Below, one piece after another: positions 1 to 9,676 of a stretch of DNA of 64,000 nt. A program made the position numbers and the translations under genes. The notes under the pieces are model-generated. The model was not told the origin of the DNA and ran no database searches. It worked only from the letters and a program-made list of their open reading frames with translations. The stretch is from Oscillatoriales cyanobacterium (GTDB taxonomy: Bacteria; Cyanobacteriota; Cyanobacteriia; Cyanobacteriales; Microcoleaceae): contig RDXX01000010.1 of assembly GCA_004292955.1 (NCBI GenBank), positions 62,001 to 126,000 on the forward strand. The letters run 5' to 3'. Within the stretch, counting starts at the first letter, position 1, and each line of letters begins with the position of its first letter.

Positions 1-791
1 AAGTAGAATTTTAATAGATTAGATTCTAGGGAACGGTGAGGGCGGTATTGTTGGTGCAACTCCGCAGTTGAGAAGTTGTCAATAATTTTGAGTTGGAGTT
101 CTTCAGTCAAAGTTTCAATATTTTCAAATCCAGTAATCCACGGCGCATACATACTTTCGTATTTATCGATGTAATCATTGATATCTTGGTAGCCCGTGGT
201 TCTTGCAATCACCTTTTCCGACATATAATCAAAGGACAACTTGAAAGATTTAACATTGTCGCGAATTTGTTCTAATACAAATATGACATCTTTCTTGGCA
301 AGTAAGGTAGTGTTACCTTCCCATAAAAAGTATGTAGCTTGCTCAAAATCAAAATCGTTCTGTTTCAGCAAAGCGATTAAATCATCTTGCACGTAATCGC
401 CGGGAATGTAGCGGACATTGGCTGTAACTTTGTTAGCTTTGAGAGTTGAGGCTTTTAATTCAAGTGTCGCGCGATCGTCTATTTCCCAATAAGCCACTGA
501 TTCTCCATTCATTCTCGCAGCGCGAGTATCCAAACCCGATCCTAAAATCACGACTTGCTTGCAGCCTGCTAAAATTTGATTTGACAACACATCGTCAAAA
601 TATTTAGTCCGCAACTTAATCATTTCTTTAGCAGCAGGAGAATTTTGAGCTATTTCGCCGGCAATTCTTTTGGTTTCCTCATTTAGCCAAATTTTGACTA
701 CATTGTCGGTGTAAAGAGGAGCAGTTTCTGCATTTTCTTCTGCTCTAAATTCTGCGACAACAAAAGCAGTTGCTGTTACATTCTTACTCAT
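1..791 (-). CDS. Class I SAM-dependent methyltransferase, LCMT-like (3' end outside window)
   Basis: The minus strand is open from an ATG at 791 to the left edge, about 263 residues without a stop, so the C-terminus is missing. The protein belongs to the leucine carboxyl methyltransferase-like group of SAM-dependent methyltransferases. The SAM-binding motif I reads VVILGSGLDTRAAR near residues 80-95 and is followed by an acidic strand (WEIDD) that would bind the ribose of SAM. The FLWEGNTTLL segment near residue 150 is typical of this family. The start follows a purine-rich stretch. The substrate is unknown; members of this group methylate small molecules or carboxyl groups. It lies downstream of and co-directional with the transporter permease gene, 91 bases away and separated by a small palindrome, so co-transcription is possible but not shown. 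The family call is firm; the role is not. Confidence 0.8.
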   Translation of the reverse strand, partial: MSKNVTATAFVVAEFRAEENAETAPLYTDNVVKIWLNEETKRIAGEIAQNSPAAKEMIKLRTKYFDDVLSNQILAGCKQVVILGSGLDTRAARMNGESVAYWEIDDRATLELKASTLKANKVTANVRYIPGDYVQDDLIALLKQNDFDFEQATYFLWEGNTTLLAKKDVIFVLEQIRDNVKSFKLSFDYMSEKVIARTTGYQDINDYIDKYESMYAPWITGFENIETLTEELQLKIIDNFSTAELHQQYRPHRSLESNLLKFY

Positions 792-838
792 TGCTCATTT
801 TCCCCCTTAACTATTAGATATTTCCAGAAAGTCCTTTC

Positions 839-868
839 TTGAACAGGCAAGATGCCTGTTCCACAAGA
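839..868. repeat. Short GAACAGGC palindrome (REP-like)
   Basis: A palindrome GAACAGGCA-AGA-TGCCTGTTC followed by CACAAG. The same GCCTGTTCCAC end occurs at about 19802, 19864, 51050 and 51174, so this is one copy of a dispersed repeat family. It lies between the methyltransferase and transporter genes and could fold into a hairpin in the transcript. Confidence 0.7.
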
Positions 869-882
869 ATTATTGGATGGAT

Positions 883-2448
883 CTATTGATTTCTCGCATC
901 TGCTAAAGTCTGATTGTTCGCCTCAGCATCATCATGCAATTCTGCTTGATGAATTTTATCGGGAATCAGCCCTTCCGGCCGCACGATCATCATCACAACT
1001 AAAGTTAAACCGAAGAGAAATAAACGCATTTGAATCGGGTCTAAACTGGTGGCGAGAAAGTCTGCTAACTGCGGAATTGCTATTCTCGGCAACACAAAAG
1101 TATTCATAAAACCTTTGAGGACTTGGGCGAGTTGGGGTAGATAAAGCCGATCGGCAGACATGATAATGATACCGCCCAAAATCACGCCTGTCATGTTGCC
1201 CAAACCGCCTAAAATCACCATGCACAGGATGATGACGGAGACTGAGAAATCGAAGACGCTGGGAAAAATGGCGCTGATATAAGCTGCGTAAAATGCGCCT
1301 GCAAACCCCGAAAATGTCGCTCCCATTGCAAAAGCCGAAAGTTTGGTTTTGACGAGGTTAATGCCCATGGCACTCGCTGCTAATTCATCTTCGCGCATGG
1401 CATTCCATGCCCTTCCCAAACGGGAATCTTGCAGCCGCGAAATCATGAAATATGCGAAGACAACTAGCAGCAAAATTAGGTAGTACCAGGGAAAGTAGTT
1501 ACCGGTGCTGAATGTGCCGACGATCGGGAGAGATGGACGCCCGATCGGGTTTATGCCTGCTTCGCCGCCGGTGAGGTTAAAAGGTCGATCGCACCCAACG
1601 AGACAAAGCACCAATTCCGGCTTACCCAAAACAGCAGCGACTATCTTCGAGATTGGTTCGTCGATGCGAATCGCGGTTAAATTTCTAAATACCACCGGAA
1701 TAATTTCACCAAAGCCGAGGGTGACGATCGCCAAATAATCGCCCTTGAGTCGCAGTGTCGGAATACCGAGGATAACGCCGGATAGACCAGCTACACCAGC
1801 GGCGATCGGCAAAACCACCCAAAAATTCCAAGCAATATTTACCTGTCCCGAAGATAGCAAAGCCGTGGTGTAAGCGCCGATCGCAAAAAACGCCGCATAT
1901 CCCAAATCCAACAAGCCCGCAAAACCCACAGTAATATTCAAACCCAGCGCCAACATAATAAAGATTTGAATCTGTACTACCGTAGCAATCCAGCCGGTCT
2001 TAGCCTCAAGATCGATAAACGGAAACAGAATTAAGATAAAAGCTAATGTTACCAGAGTAGCCTGTCGCTGGCGTTCTCCCTGCAAACCCTGCAAAGCGCC
2101 CATTAACGTAGCTGTCAAAATTGCGATCGTCAAACTGCAAATTCCGTGCAGTAAAGTAGTCGGCAAATCCACCGCAGATTGACCAGAAAAAGGTCGAATC
2201 ACAACTCCTTCGAGGACGCTAGCAACTAACAGCCAAACTCCCAATCCCAATCCGGCTAAACTGCCAATTGTCGCACCCATTTTCGGGTTGTTAACCTTCT
2301 GTTCCTGACCAGCCATAAAGCCTGCGGCTGTGCCCATCAGCCAGCCGATGACGGTGCCGCTCCAACCGCCGAATAGGATGACTGTCAAAGAGGCGATCGC
2401 TCCTAGAATACCACTAGATTTAATTGCTTGGATTATTTTGTTTGACAT
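883..2448 (-). CDS. Branched-chain/neutral amino acid ABC transporter permease, LivM/NatD family
   Basis: Inner-membrane permease subunit of a high-affinity amino acid importer. The 521-residue protein is hydrophobic throughout, with about ten or more predicted membrane segments. The family core begins around residue 150 (ALGLNITVGFAGLLDLGYAAFFAIGAY), which is diagnostic for LivM-type permeases, and the coupling-loop region (SRLGRAWNAMREDELAASAMGIN) lies near residue 345. The roughly 140 N-terminal residues with extra membrane segments make it longer than Escherichia coli LivM, as is common in cyanobacterial NatD-like proteins. Its expected partners, LivH (8326-9402) and LivK (9677-11071), are on the same strand but about 5.9 kb upstream, with a nitric oxide synthase gene and xisHI between. 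No LivF or LivG ATPase gene is in the window. The exact substrate cannot be read from the sequence. Confidence 0.9.
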   Translation of the reverse strand: MSNKIIQAIKSSGILGAIASLTVILFGGWSGTVIGWLMGTAAGFMAGQEQKVNNPKMGATIGSLAGLGLGVWLLVASVLEGVVIRPFSGQSAVDLPTTLLHGICSLTIAILTATLMGALQGLQGERQRQATLVTLAFILILFPFIDLEAKTGWIATVVQIQIFIMLALGLNITVGFAGLLDLGYAAFFAIGAYTTALLSSGQVNIAWNFWVVLPIAAGVAGLSGVILGIPTLRLKGDYLAIVTLGFGEIIPVVFRNLTAIRIDEPISKIVAAVLGKPELVLCLVGCDRPFNLTGGEAGINPIGRPSLPIVGTFSTGNYFPWYYLILLLVVFAYFMISRLQDSRLGRAWNAMREDELAASAMGINLVKTKLSAFAMGATFSGFAGAFYAAYISAIFPSVFDFSVSVIILCMVILGGLGNMTGVILGGIIIMSADRLYLPQLAQVLKGFMNTFVLPRIAIPQLADFLATSLDPIQMRLFLFGLTLVVMMIVRPEGLIPDKIHQAELHDDAEANNQTLADARNQ

Positions 2449-2495
2449 AGAAGAAGGAAGAAGGAAGAGGGAAGAAGGAAGAGGGAAGAGGGAGT
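2449..2495. repeat. Purine-rich GAAGAAGGAAGAGG tract
   Basis: Imperfect tandem GAAGAAGG/GAAGAGG units occur immediately upstream of the livM start. The rest of the 324-base divergent spacer up to the synthase gene is AT-rich, and I see no further clear motif in it. Promoters for both genes must lie here, but I cannot define them. Confidence 0.5.
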
Positions 2496-2772
2496 GATAT
2501 CAAATTGGGAGCGGCTATCCCTCGGTTTGAAACCAGGGAATATTTAATGGGGCTACTGTATTGCAATCAATTGAGAAGTGCTACTGTACAAATAAACATA
2601 AATTTTAATTGTATCTATCGACACAACATTAAGTATTTTTTCAGTAATATAACTTAGCACGATCGCGGACTATTTTTTATCTTGAATATAAGATAATATA
2701 CTTTAAGCTTTTGCTACACAGGTGCACGACACCTAGCCTGCTTGCTCTTCTTACATAATTTTCCTGCCTAGT

Positions 2773-5700
2773 ATGCACAATAATCCACGAATTATCCACT
2801 TAACCGAGGTTTCGGCGACCGATTTCCCCACTTCCGACAACTACAGGTACAAGTGCCGCGTGCAGATGCTCTCCGATGAGGGACAACCTTTGTTGCAAAA
2901 GGATTCCTTTAGCCGCAAGCAACCAAGCTGGTTATTGGATCTGAAAAACAACGGAGACTGCACGATCGCCATTACCCTATGCTACCGGGAAGGAGATATT
3001 ACTCTGCCCTGGCAGGATGCCGCAACGGTCACATTGGCGACGCAGGATTACCTCAATGGTGAAACCAGCGCCGAGTTAGAATTTGCGATCGCCAACTGGA
3101 ATCTAGCACCTCAGTTGAAGTTGAAAACTCGCCTTACCCAAAGTACCAGTGACGTAAGTAGCAGCACGCTGACGCTGTTGGGACATTCGGGAAATCGTCG
3201 CCTCCACGCGCCAGCAAGTCAGAGCAACGGCCAAAATGAATTCGAGATGCCCGAAGCGGTTCCCCTCACACCGCAAGAGGAAGTAATTGTCAAAGACGTT
3301 TGGAACAAGCTGCGGGCGTGGAAAGAATTGCAAATGGAAAAGTTCTTGAAGCGCCTCTTGCTGGAGGCTCCAGAACTAGAGTACATCTTTGGGGATGCCC
3401 TCGACACCGTAAGCGACTACTTTTTTGAGTTGCTTGACTGTTGCGTACATCAGCTTCAGCCTTATACCCAGAACGTGATTTCGGAACCTCTGATGGGGGT
3501 GCCGGCAGAAAAAGGTGATAGCTTCGATAATGTTCAGGATTACGGAGCGCTGTTTGCCGATATGGGGATGCGTCCTCATCACTGGTTGAAAGCCCGGCAG
3601 GTGTGGATGTGGATGTTGCCGTCGATTCCGTACCTAGAAGAGTACGATCGCGAAAATCTAGCAAAAGGAACCCACTCCGCTGTTTACCGATTTTTCAACA
3701 CCGATGTGATTGTCCCAATGGTAGAGGCGATGCGTCGCTACGAAGAGGCAATGCTTCCAGATGTCAAGCAACGCATGGCGGATTCTTTAACCATCCTCAG
3801 ACAGAATACGCAGCAGATTGGAGAGGCATTTTTTCAAACTCTATTTGAAAAATACCCGTTCATGCTGCCTATTTTTGGACGGACAAACATGGATTATCTG
3901 TCCTTGAACCTGTTTGAGGTATTGGAATTTTTGGTTAACTGCTTCCACGGCGGCAGTAGAGACGAACTAATTCAAGATCTCCGCGTGTATATCTTTAATG
4001 AGATTGACACAGACGGGACTGGAACAATCTCTATTGAGGAACTCATCGATTACTCGCGCAAGTCCGGGCTATCCATCCCCATCAGCGAGTTGAACGATCT
4101 GTTTGCTCGCGTAGATGTCGATGGTAGTGGCGAGATTGACTTTGATGAATTTGAAGAGTTGATAGTCCAGCAGTTAGGAACCCAGGTGAGTATTGATGAT
4201 ATACCCTCCTGCGCCTATGCTGGTATGGTACAGGTATTGGTGCTCATACTTGAGAAGTATGTGCCAGACTTCACCCCTGAGTTAGGGCACGCATGGCAGA
4301 CGTTGTTCGATCGCGTTATTAACGTGATGAAGTTGCCCAAGCTGAATGAGGAGCGATTTCTCAAAAAAGCCAAGCAGTATTTGAAGCAGATTGCTACCGA
4401 GCAAGAATGGGAACCGGAGGATCAAGCGCGGCGTTGGGTAGAAATCCAAGAGGAAGTGAAAGCCACAGGCACTTACACCCACACCTACGAAGAATTAGCC
4501 TATGGGGCACAGTTGTCGTGGCGCAATGCTTCCAAGTGTATTGCTCGAATTCAGTGGAATAATATGGTGGTGCGCGATCGCCGCTATGTCACCAACCCCG
4601 ACGAGATGTTTCGCGAGTTAGAAGAACACCTGCGATACGCCACGAATGGGGGCAATATTCAAATTACGATGACCGTCTTCCGTCCCAAACAGCCGAAGGA
4701 ACGCTGGGGCCCACGCGTCTGGAATTCCCAATTGATTCGCTATGCCGCTTACGAGCAACCGAACGGGAGTATTATGGGCGATGGCGCCAACTTTGAGCTC
4801 ACCGCAGCAATCTTAAAACTCGGCTGGCAACCACCGGAACCACGCACACCCTACGACATCCTCCCCCTAGTGATTGAAGTCCCAGGAATGGAACCGAAAT
4901 TCTATGAGTTTCATCAAGACGATGTACTGGAAGTGGAAATTGAGCATCCCACAATTCCAGAGTTCAAGTCCCTCGGCTTTCGGTGGTATGCCATCCCAGC
5001 CATCAGCAACTTCCGCATGGACATCGGCGGCATTACCTACGCCTGCCTTCCTTTCAATGGCTGGTACATGGGTACCGAGATTATGCGGGATTTCTTGGAA
5101 GATTGGCGCTACGACAAAACGGAGGACATCGCCAAAGTTCTCAAGCTGGATACCAGTTCTGAGCAAACGTTGTGGCGCGATCGCGTAGCATTAGAACTCA
5201 ACATCGCTATCCTATACTCATTCCAAAAAGCTAAAGTTTCGATGGTGGATCACCAGACTGCCTCCAAACAATTCATCGCTCACGACTTGCGCGAAAAGAA
5301 AGCAGGGCGCGAGTGTCCGGCAGATTGGGGTTGGGTCGTACCACCCTCTGGAGGGAGTACCTGCCCAGTCTGGCATCACCAGATGCGCGACTTTTACCTA
5401 GACCCTGCCTATCACTATGGAGCCGATCGATGGACAGTGGAAGACGGCATTGACCTGGAAAAATTCATCACTACTACCGACGAGGACGACAACAAGCAAG
5501 ACCGCATCCTGATTCTCTACGCCTCTGAAACAGGTACAGCCGAAGGCTTTGCGCGGAAAGCCTCCCGTCAACTCCAGCGCTACAAAGCGAAAGTGATGGC
5601 CCTCGATGAATACAATACCGATACCCTTGCCTCTGAAAAGCTCCTCCTAATCGTCACCTCCACCTTCGGTAATGGCGAAATCCCCGGAAACGGCCAAAAA

Positions 5701-7395
5701 TTCCTTCAGTGGTTGAAGAAACAGCCTGCGGGTTCCCTCAGTGGGTTGAGCTATTCCATCCTGGGAATTGGCAGTACCGTTTACGAACACTTCTGTGCTG
5801 CGGCAATTTCGGTAGATAAAACACTCGCAAAGGCAGGGGCTAACTGCATTGTGCCGTTGCATAAAGGGGATGAAATTAAGGGACAGGCAGACACCTTCAA
5901 ACAGTGGCTGGGACTCATCTCCCGCGTTTTAGGTGAGGATGTCACCTCCGCAGATGCCACAACCGCATCCGCCCCAAAACTCAACGTTACCTTCTTAAAT
6001 GAGGCAGAAGCGGCAACCGTTGCCCCTCTAGCCGTGAGTGGAGATAAAGCCATCGAAGTTCCTGTCGTCGCAAATCAAGAACTGCTCCAAGAGGTGATTC
6101 CTGGTAGTCGTTCTACTCGTTATATCATGTTCGATATTTCCGATAGCGATTTACAATACGAAACCGGCGATCACGTTGCTATTTATCCTTGCAATCCACC
6201 AGAATTAGTACAGCGGTTGTGCGATCGCCTTTCAGTCACCCCTAATACCTATTTCACAGCTAGTTACGTAACACCAGATGGCACTCAAATAGAAGACCAA
6301 CCCCCCATTGCCGTCCCAACAACCGTAGGTCAGGTTTTCTCCGAAGAACTCGATCTAGCTTTGCGGGAACCCTTCAACGAACTGCTTACCTACCTGTACT
6401 CCGTAGCCCAAAATCCCCAGGAGAAACATCGCCTAGAAACCTGGCTGGAGATTCTCCGGCAGGTAGACGACAATGCCGACAGCGTTTTGCTCAAGAAAAC
6501 GATCGCAGACAACTTCATGAGTGTTCTCGATCTATTTGATGAGTTTCCCTCAGCAGAGATTACCCTCGCCACCCTACTAGAGTTGCTGCCGAAGCAAAAG
6601 CCACGCCTATACTCGATTTCCTCCTCTCCCTTGCTCCATCCCCAGCACCTACAAATCACCGTTGGCGTGCTGCAAATCAAAACCGACGCAGGCAAAGTCC
6701 GTCAAGGACTCTGTTCCAACTACCTAGCTGGACTGGAACCCGGAGCGAAGGTTCGCATTGGTGTCCGTACTTCTAGCTTCCGTCCGCCTAGCGAACTCGA
6801 TGCACCGATGCTAATGGTGGGACCTGGTACGGGAGTCTCTCCGCTGATTGCTTTCCTTCAGTACCGAGATGCCTTGTTGCAGCAAGGACAACCCTTGGGC
6901 GATGCTACCTTATACTTTGGCTGTCGCAATCACAGTGACTTCCTCTATCAGGAGCAGATGCAGACGTGGCAGAATCAAGGTGTACTTTCGGGCCTGGAAG
7001 TAGCATTTTCCCGTCTTGGCGACCAAAAGCTGTACGTGCAGAACCTCATGCAGCAAAACTCCCAGGATGTCTGGAAGCTGCTGAGTCATCCTAAGTGTCA
7101 CTACTACGTTTGTGGGGATGCGAAGATGGCGGATGATGTGTTTGAAGTGATGCTCTCTATTGCCAAAACCGAAGGCGGTTTATCTCACATCGAAGCCGCC
7201 GTGTTCTTCGACAATATGAAGCAAGAAAAGCGTTTCACGAGCGATGTTTGGGGCGTGCAGTTGAACTTCAAACAAGCTATCAAACAGGTGCAAAAAGATA
7301 ACTACTCTAAAGCCGAAGGGTGGCTAATTCGGGTGCAGCAGTCAAGTGACAGTGAAGCACCAGTCAAGGAATTGGCGCAACCGCTAACTGTCTAA
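2773..7395 (+). CDS. Nitric oxide synthase with globin and EF-hand domains, fused oxygenase and reductase
   Basis: A 1540-residue self-sufficient NOS, expected to convert L-arginine and NADPH to NO (or nitrate, if the globin dioxygenates it). Visible order: residues 1-130 unassigned beta-rich; globin one about 165-330 with candidate proximal His 269/270; a second globin-like region about 335-540 split by two canonical EF-hand loops, D412[11 protein letters not shown]423 and D448[11 protein letters not shown]459; NOS oxygenase about 545-900 with heme-thiolate Cys589 (WRNASKC) and the arginine-binding Glu769 (GWYMGTE); flavodoxin from 911 (LYASETGT); FAD site PRLYS 1277-1281; NADPH site GPGTG from 1350. 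The linker before the flavodoxin lacks an obvious basic amphipathic calmodulin-binding helix, so the internal EF-hands are the likely calcium sensor. Similar globin-NOS fusions are known from a few cyanobacteria, such as Synechococcus PCC 7335. No strong ribosome site precedes the ATG. Confidence 0.95.
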   Translation: MHNNPRIIHLTEVSATDFPTSDNYRYKCRVQMLSDEGQPLLQKDSFSRKQPSWLLDLKNNGDCTIAITLCYREGDITLPWQDAATVTLATQDYLNGETSAELEFAIANWNLAPQLKLKTRLTQSTSDVSSSTLTLLGHSGNRRLHAPASQSNGQNEFEMPEAVPLTPQEEVIVKDVWNKLRAWKELQMEKFLKRLLLEAPELEYIFGDALDTVSDYFFELLDCCVHQLQPYTQNVISEPLMGVPAEKGDSFDNVQDYGALFADMGMRPHHWLKARQVWMWMLPSIPYLEEYDRENLAKGTHSAVYRFFNTDVIVPMVEAMRRYEEAMLPDVKQRMADSLTILRQNTQQIGEAFFQTLFEKYPFMLPIFGRTNMDYLSLNLFEVLEFLVNCFHGGSRDELIQDLRVYIFNEIDTDGTGTISIEELIDYSRKSGLSIPISELNDLFARVDVDGSGEIDFDEFEELIVQQLGTQVSIDDIPSCAYAGMVQVLVLILEKYVPDFTPELGHAWQTLFDRVINVMKLPKLNEERFLKKAKQYLKQIATEQEWEPEDQARRWVEIQEEVKATGTYTHTYEELAYGAQLSWRNASKCIARIQWNNMVVRDRRYVTNPDEMFRELEEHLRYATNGGNIQITMTVFRPKQPKERWGPRVWNSQLIRYAAYEQPNGSIMGDGANFELTAAILKLGWQPPEPRTPYDILPLVIEVPGMEPKFYEFHQDDVLEVEIEHPTIPEFKSLGFRWYAIPAISNFRMDIGGITYACLPFNGWYMGTEIMRDFLEDWRYDKTEDIAKVLKLDTSSEQTLWRDRVALELNIAILYSFQKAKVSMVDHQTASKQFIAHDLREKKAGRECPADWGWVVPPSGGSTCPVWHHQMRDFYLDPAYHYGADRWTVEDGIDLEKFITTTDEDDNKQDRILILYASETGTAEGFARKASRQLQRYKAKVMALDEYNTDTLASEKLLLIVTSTFGNGEIPGNGQKFLQWLKKQPAGSLSGLSYSILGIGSTVYEHFCAAAISVDKTLAKAGANCIVPLHKGDEIKGQADTFKQWLGLISRVLGEDVTSADATTASAPKLNVTFLNEAEAATVAPLAVSGDKAIEVPVVANQELLQEVIPGSRSTRYIMFDISDSDLQYETGDHVAIYPCNPPELVQRLCDRLSVTPNTYFTASYVTPDGTQIEDQPPIAVPTTVGQVFSEELDLALREPFNELLTYLYSVAQNPQEKHRLETWLEILRQVDDNADSVLLKKTIADNFMSVLDLFDEFPSAEITLATLLELLPKQKPRLYSISSSPLLHPQHLQITVGVLQIKTDAGKVRQGLCSNYLAGLEPGAKVRIGVRTSSFRPPSELDAPMLMVGPGTGVSPLIAFLQYRDALLQQGQPLGDATLYFGCRNHSDFLYQEQMQTWQNQGVLSGLEVAFSRLGDQKLYVQNLMQQNSQDVWKLLSHPKCHYYVCGDAKMADDVFEVMLSIAKTEGGLSHIEAAVFFDNMKQEKRFTSDVWGVQLNFKQAIKQVQKDNYSKAEGWLIRVQQSSDSEAPVKELAQPLTV

Positions 7396-7412
7396 CATTT
7401 GGGACTGTTAGC

Positions 7413-7462
7413 ATTAACAAAAGGAGCTGGAAGCGAGAAGACTTCCAGCTCCTTTTGTTAAT
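7413..7462. terminator. Strong bidirectional hairpin between NOS and xisI genes
   Basis: A perfect 21-base-pair stem (arms 7413-7433 and 7442-7462, core GGAGCTGGAAG/CTTCCAGCTCC) with an 8-base loop. The A-rich left arm and T-rich right arm make it a rho-independent terminator in both directions. It sits 18 bases after the synthase stop and between convergent genes. Confidence 0.9.
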
Positions 7463-7507
7463 TTTGTTTGAATTGATTGATATCAATTCCGGTTGCACCG
7501 GAATGAT

Positions 7508-7536
7508 TGTTGACTGTTGACTGTTGACTGTTGACT
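7508..7536. repeat. Tandem heptamer TTGACTG
   Basis: About four head-to-tail copies of TTGACTG lie between the NOS terminator and the end of xisI. Related CAACTGAC words occur at 9645-9675 and near 30795, suggesting a dispersed simple repeat. Confidence 0.75.
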
Positions 7537-7570
7537 GCTGCGATCGCTTCTGGATTTGCAAGCGTATATT

Positions 7571-7906
7571 TCAGGCGATCGCAAATCCGGTATGCTTGCG
7601 TACTTCAGGCGAATGAAACGCCAAAACAATGCAGTTTTCAGGAACACCACCCTCCAGTAATTCATCAGTAATGCCGTCTTCCATACCATCATAATGAATC
7701 CAGAGTTTACCGTTGCGAATTTCAACGTGAATGAGGCAATAGTGGAGTCGCTTGTGCCCCTCCCAGCCTTCAGTCATCAATAAAAAATCATTTCGGTCTT
7801 CGCTGACAATGACTTTGTTATTAATCTCGGCGTAATTGTAGGGTAGGCTGGCATAGTACGACAGGATTTTATAAATCAACTCACGGTATTCATCTAGTTT
7901 ATCCAT
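7571..7906 (-). CDS. xisI: XisI family protein (fdxN element excision control)
   Basis: A 111-residue protein of the XisI family, recognised from the N-terminal MDKLDEYRELIYKIL helix, the central ISEDRNDFLL-like strand and the C-terminal segment GGVPENCIVLAFHSPEVRKHTGFAIA, which is the signature of the group. In Anabaena, xisH and xisI are needed with the recombinase xisF for excision of the fdxN element in heterocysts. Many cyanobacteria carry several xisHI pairs with no excision element, so the biochemical role here is unknown. The start overlaps the last 13 bases of xisH, so the two are probably co-translated. No XisF-like recombinase is in the window. Confidence 0.93.
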   Translation of the reverse strand: MDKLDEYRELIYKILSYYASLPYNYAEINNKVIVSEDRNDFLLMTEGWEGHKRLHYCLIHVEIRNGKLWIHYDGMEDGITDELLEGGVPENCIVLAFHSPEVRKHTGFAIA

Positions 7907-8307
7907 CTGGTAACAACCTCCTGAATAGGATCGATAACGATAATTTTCATTGCTCTATCCTCAAGTACGACTTGCACGATATCCTCCTGAAAGAAGCTGG
8001 TATAAATCTCTTCAGTAATGGCTAGGTATAGGGCGCGATATGGCTCTCTTTTAGAGAGTATTTTTAAGTACAAACTGTATTGTCCGATCGCATTTTCCCA
8101 ATCTTTGACTAGAGACTTGCCGACAAAACTTTTGATTTCAACTGCAATTTTTTGTCCCTCGCGTTCGGCTGCTAGTAACTTTTTAGCTCCCAAATCCACA
8201 AACACACTGCGCGAACCAAATTGCAGAGTCAGAGGATCGTCTGTAATTATCCACCCATCCTTTTCTAAAGCAGTCCTTATTTGATAATGATAAATGTCTT
8301 TTGCCAT
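7894..8307 (-). CDS. xisH: XisH family protein, endonuclease-like fold
   Basis: A 137-residue XisH-family protein. Visible marks are the N-terminal helix MAKDIYHYQIRTALEKDGW, the strand FVDLGAKKLLAAEREGQKIAVEIKSF with an ExK pair (VEIKSF), and the closing VIDPIQEVVTRWIN. The D-ExK arrangement resembles PD-(D/E)XK nucleases, and the family is often grouped with them, but activity is not established. It begins 18 bases after the end of livH on the same strand and overlaps xisI, so a livK-livH-xisH-xisI transcript is possible. The pair probably entered as a unit between two transporter genes that are normally neighbours. Confidence 0.93.
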   Translation of the reverse strand: MAKDIYHYQIRTALEKDGWIITDDPLTLQFGSRSVFVDLGAKKLLAAEREGQKIAVEIKSFVGKSLVKDWENAIGQYSLYLKILSKREPYRALYLAITEEIYTSFFQEDIVQVVLEDRAMKIIVIDPIQEVVTRWIN

Positions 8308-8325
8308 TTTTTCAACCCTGCACCT

Positions 8326-9402
8326 TTAAACCTTCTCCTGAACATTCTCACCCAACAAACCGCCCGGCCGGAAAGCCAAAATCACCACCAAAACTCCAAA
8401 CACCCAAGCATTAGTCCAGCGACTCGACAAATACTGATCGCTCAAAGACGACAACACCCCAATCAAAACCCCTCCTAACATCGCCCCGACAATATTGCCA
8501 ATCCCCCCCAAAACAGCCGCCGTAAAAGCCCTCAACCCCGCCGTAAAACCCATCGTAAACACGATCGTATTATTGTACAAACCGACCAAAATCCCAGCCG
8601 AACCAGCCAAAGCCCCACCAATCAAAAAAGTCAGAGCAATAATCTGATCGACATTAATTCCCATAATTTTAGCAGCATCGCGGCTTTGAGCAGTTGCCCG
8701 CATCGCCTTTCCCAGACGAGTGTACTGCACAAACACATGAAGCAAAACCATTAATACCAGAGCCACCACCAACACAATTAAATCTTTTGTAGTAAATACA
8801 ATACTTGTTTGAATTCCCATAGCTTTGAGAATATCAACTCGCGGCAACAAATCGGGGAAGCTTTTCGGAGCCGCCGAATTAGAACCCATCACCGGAATAA
8901 AAGCTTTCAATCCTCCCCAAAATAATCCCAGATTTTGGAAAATAAAAGAAACCCCGATCGCCGAAATTAACGGAGCCAAACGAGGAGCATTTCGCAAAGG
9001 ACGATAAGCATACTTTTCGACCACAATATTTAGTCCAGCACAAAACACCGAACATACAACCAAAGCGACTAACATCACCGGTATCGCAACACTTAAAGGT
9101 GCGCCGTCTTGAATCCCAAAAGCCCCGAAAACAGTCAGCGAAGCAAAAGCACCCAACATATACAAATCGCCGTGAGCAAAATTGATCAGCTCAATAATGC
9201 CGTAAACCATCGTGTAACCCAAAGCAATAATTGCAATCAGCGCCCCGTTGACCAAACCCACTAACAACTGTTGAATCAACACTTCTGGGCTGCGGACTAT
9301 TTCGCCAATAATTTTCGGTAAGTCAAATCCTGCGATCGGGCCTAACAACAAAACTATATACGCTACACCTATATATAAGAGAATACTTTTCCAGTTTTTC
9401 AT
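8326..9402 (-). CDS. Branched-chain/neutral amino acid ABC transporter permease, LivH/NatC family
   Basis: A 358-residue inner-membrane permease. After an N-terminal membrane segment, the family hallmark [38 protein letters not shown] appears at about residues 48-86. The coupling loop [25 protein letters not shown] lies near residue 230, and the C-terminus holds the usual RPGGLLG motif before a short tail. It pairs with the LivM-type subunit (883-2448) and the LivK-type binding protein upstream (9677-11071). The 274-base spacer to livK holds heptamer and GC-rich repeats, which may separate or modulate expression. The substrate class (neutral or branched-chain amino acids, perhaps urea or amides) is inferred from family membership only. 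Confidence 0.92.
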   Translation of the reverse strand: MKNWKSILLYIGVAYIVLLLGPIAGFDLPKIIGEIVRSPEVLIQQLLVGLVNGALIAIIALGYTMVYGIIELINFAHGDLYMLGAFASLTVFGAFGIQDGAPLSVAIPVMLVALVVCSVFCAGLNIVVEKYAYRPLRNAPRLAPLISAIGVSFIFQNLGLFWGGLKAFIPVMGSNSAAPKSFPDLLPRVDILKAMGIQTSIVFTTKDLIVLVVALVLMVLLHVFVQYTRLGKAMRATAQSRDAAKIMGINVDQIIALTFLIGGALAGSAGILVGLYNNTIVFTMGFTAGLRAFTAAVLGGIGNIVGAMLGGVLIGVLSSLSDQYLSSRWTNAWVFGVLVVILAFRPGGLLGENVQEKV

Positions 9403-9408
9403 AATTAT

Positions 9409-9462
9409 TGGAATTGGGAATTGGGAATTGGGAATTGGGAATTGGGAATTGGGAATTGGGCA
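9409..9462. repeat. Tandem GGAATTG heptamer array
   Basis: Seven or so perfect GGAATTG units lie directly upstream of the livH start codon (start at 9402). Because the array sits in the leader of livH, slippage could alter the spacing to upstream signals. The unit length of seven is typical of cyanobacterial short tandem repeats. Confidence 0.9.
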
Positions 9463-9477
9463 TGGGGAAGTTCTACT

Positions 9478-9645
9478 CGTTCCCAGGCTCTGCCTGGTAA
9501 CGCAGATCCGGAGGCTCTGCCTCCAATTTTTATACTAGAAAAGCGAGACAATCTTCCTACTAGAAAAGCGAGGCAATTTTCCTGGTATAAGAGCGAGGCA
9601 GAGCCTCTAGACATCGGTTCCCAGGCAGAGCCGGGGAACCAGTTA
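9478..9645. repeat. GC-rich palindromic repeat cluster
   Basis: Palindromic words TTCCCAGGCTCTGCCTGG, GGAGGCTCTGCCTCC and CCCAGGCAGAGCC recur, separated by two copies of a TACTAGAAAAGCGAG(A/G)CAAT motif. This is a typical cyanobacterial intergenic REP-like array between livK and livH. It is followed at 9645-9675 by an imperfect CAACTGACAACAGTC repeat. Confidence 0.75.
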
Positions 9646-9676
9646 ACCAGTCAACTGACAACAGTCAACTGACTAA

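Noticed and set aside
852-1109. Open frame on the plus strand
   Set aside because: It overlaps the real livM gene on the other strand and shows no family features.
7508-7536. CRISPR-like repeats
   Set aside because: The units are contiguous seven-base tandems without spacers.
7571-8307. A borders-and-recombinase element around xisHI
   Set aside because: No xisF-like recombinase and no matching border repeats were found.
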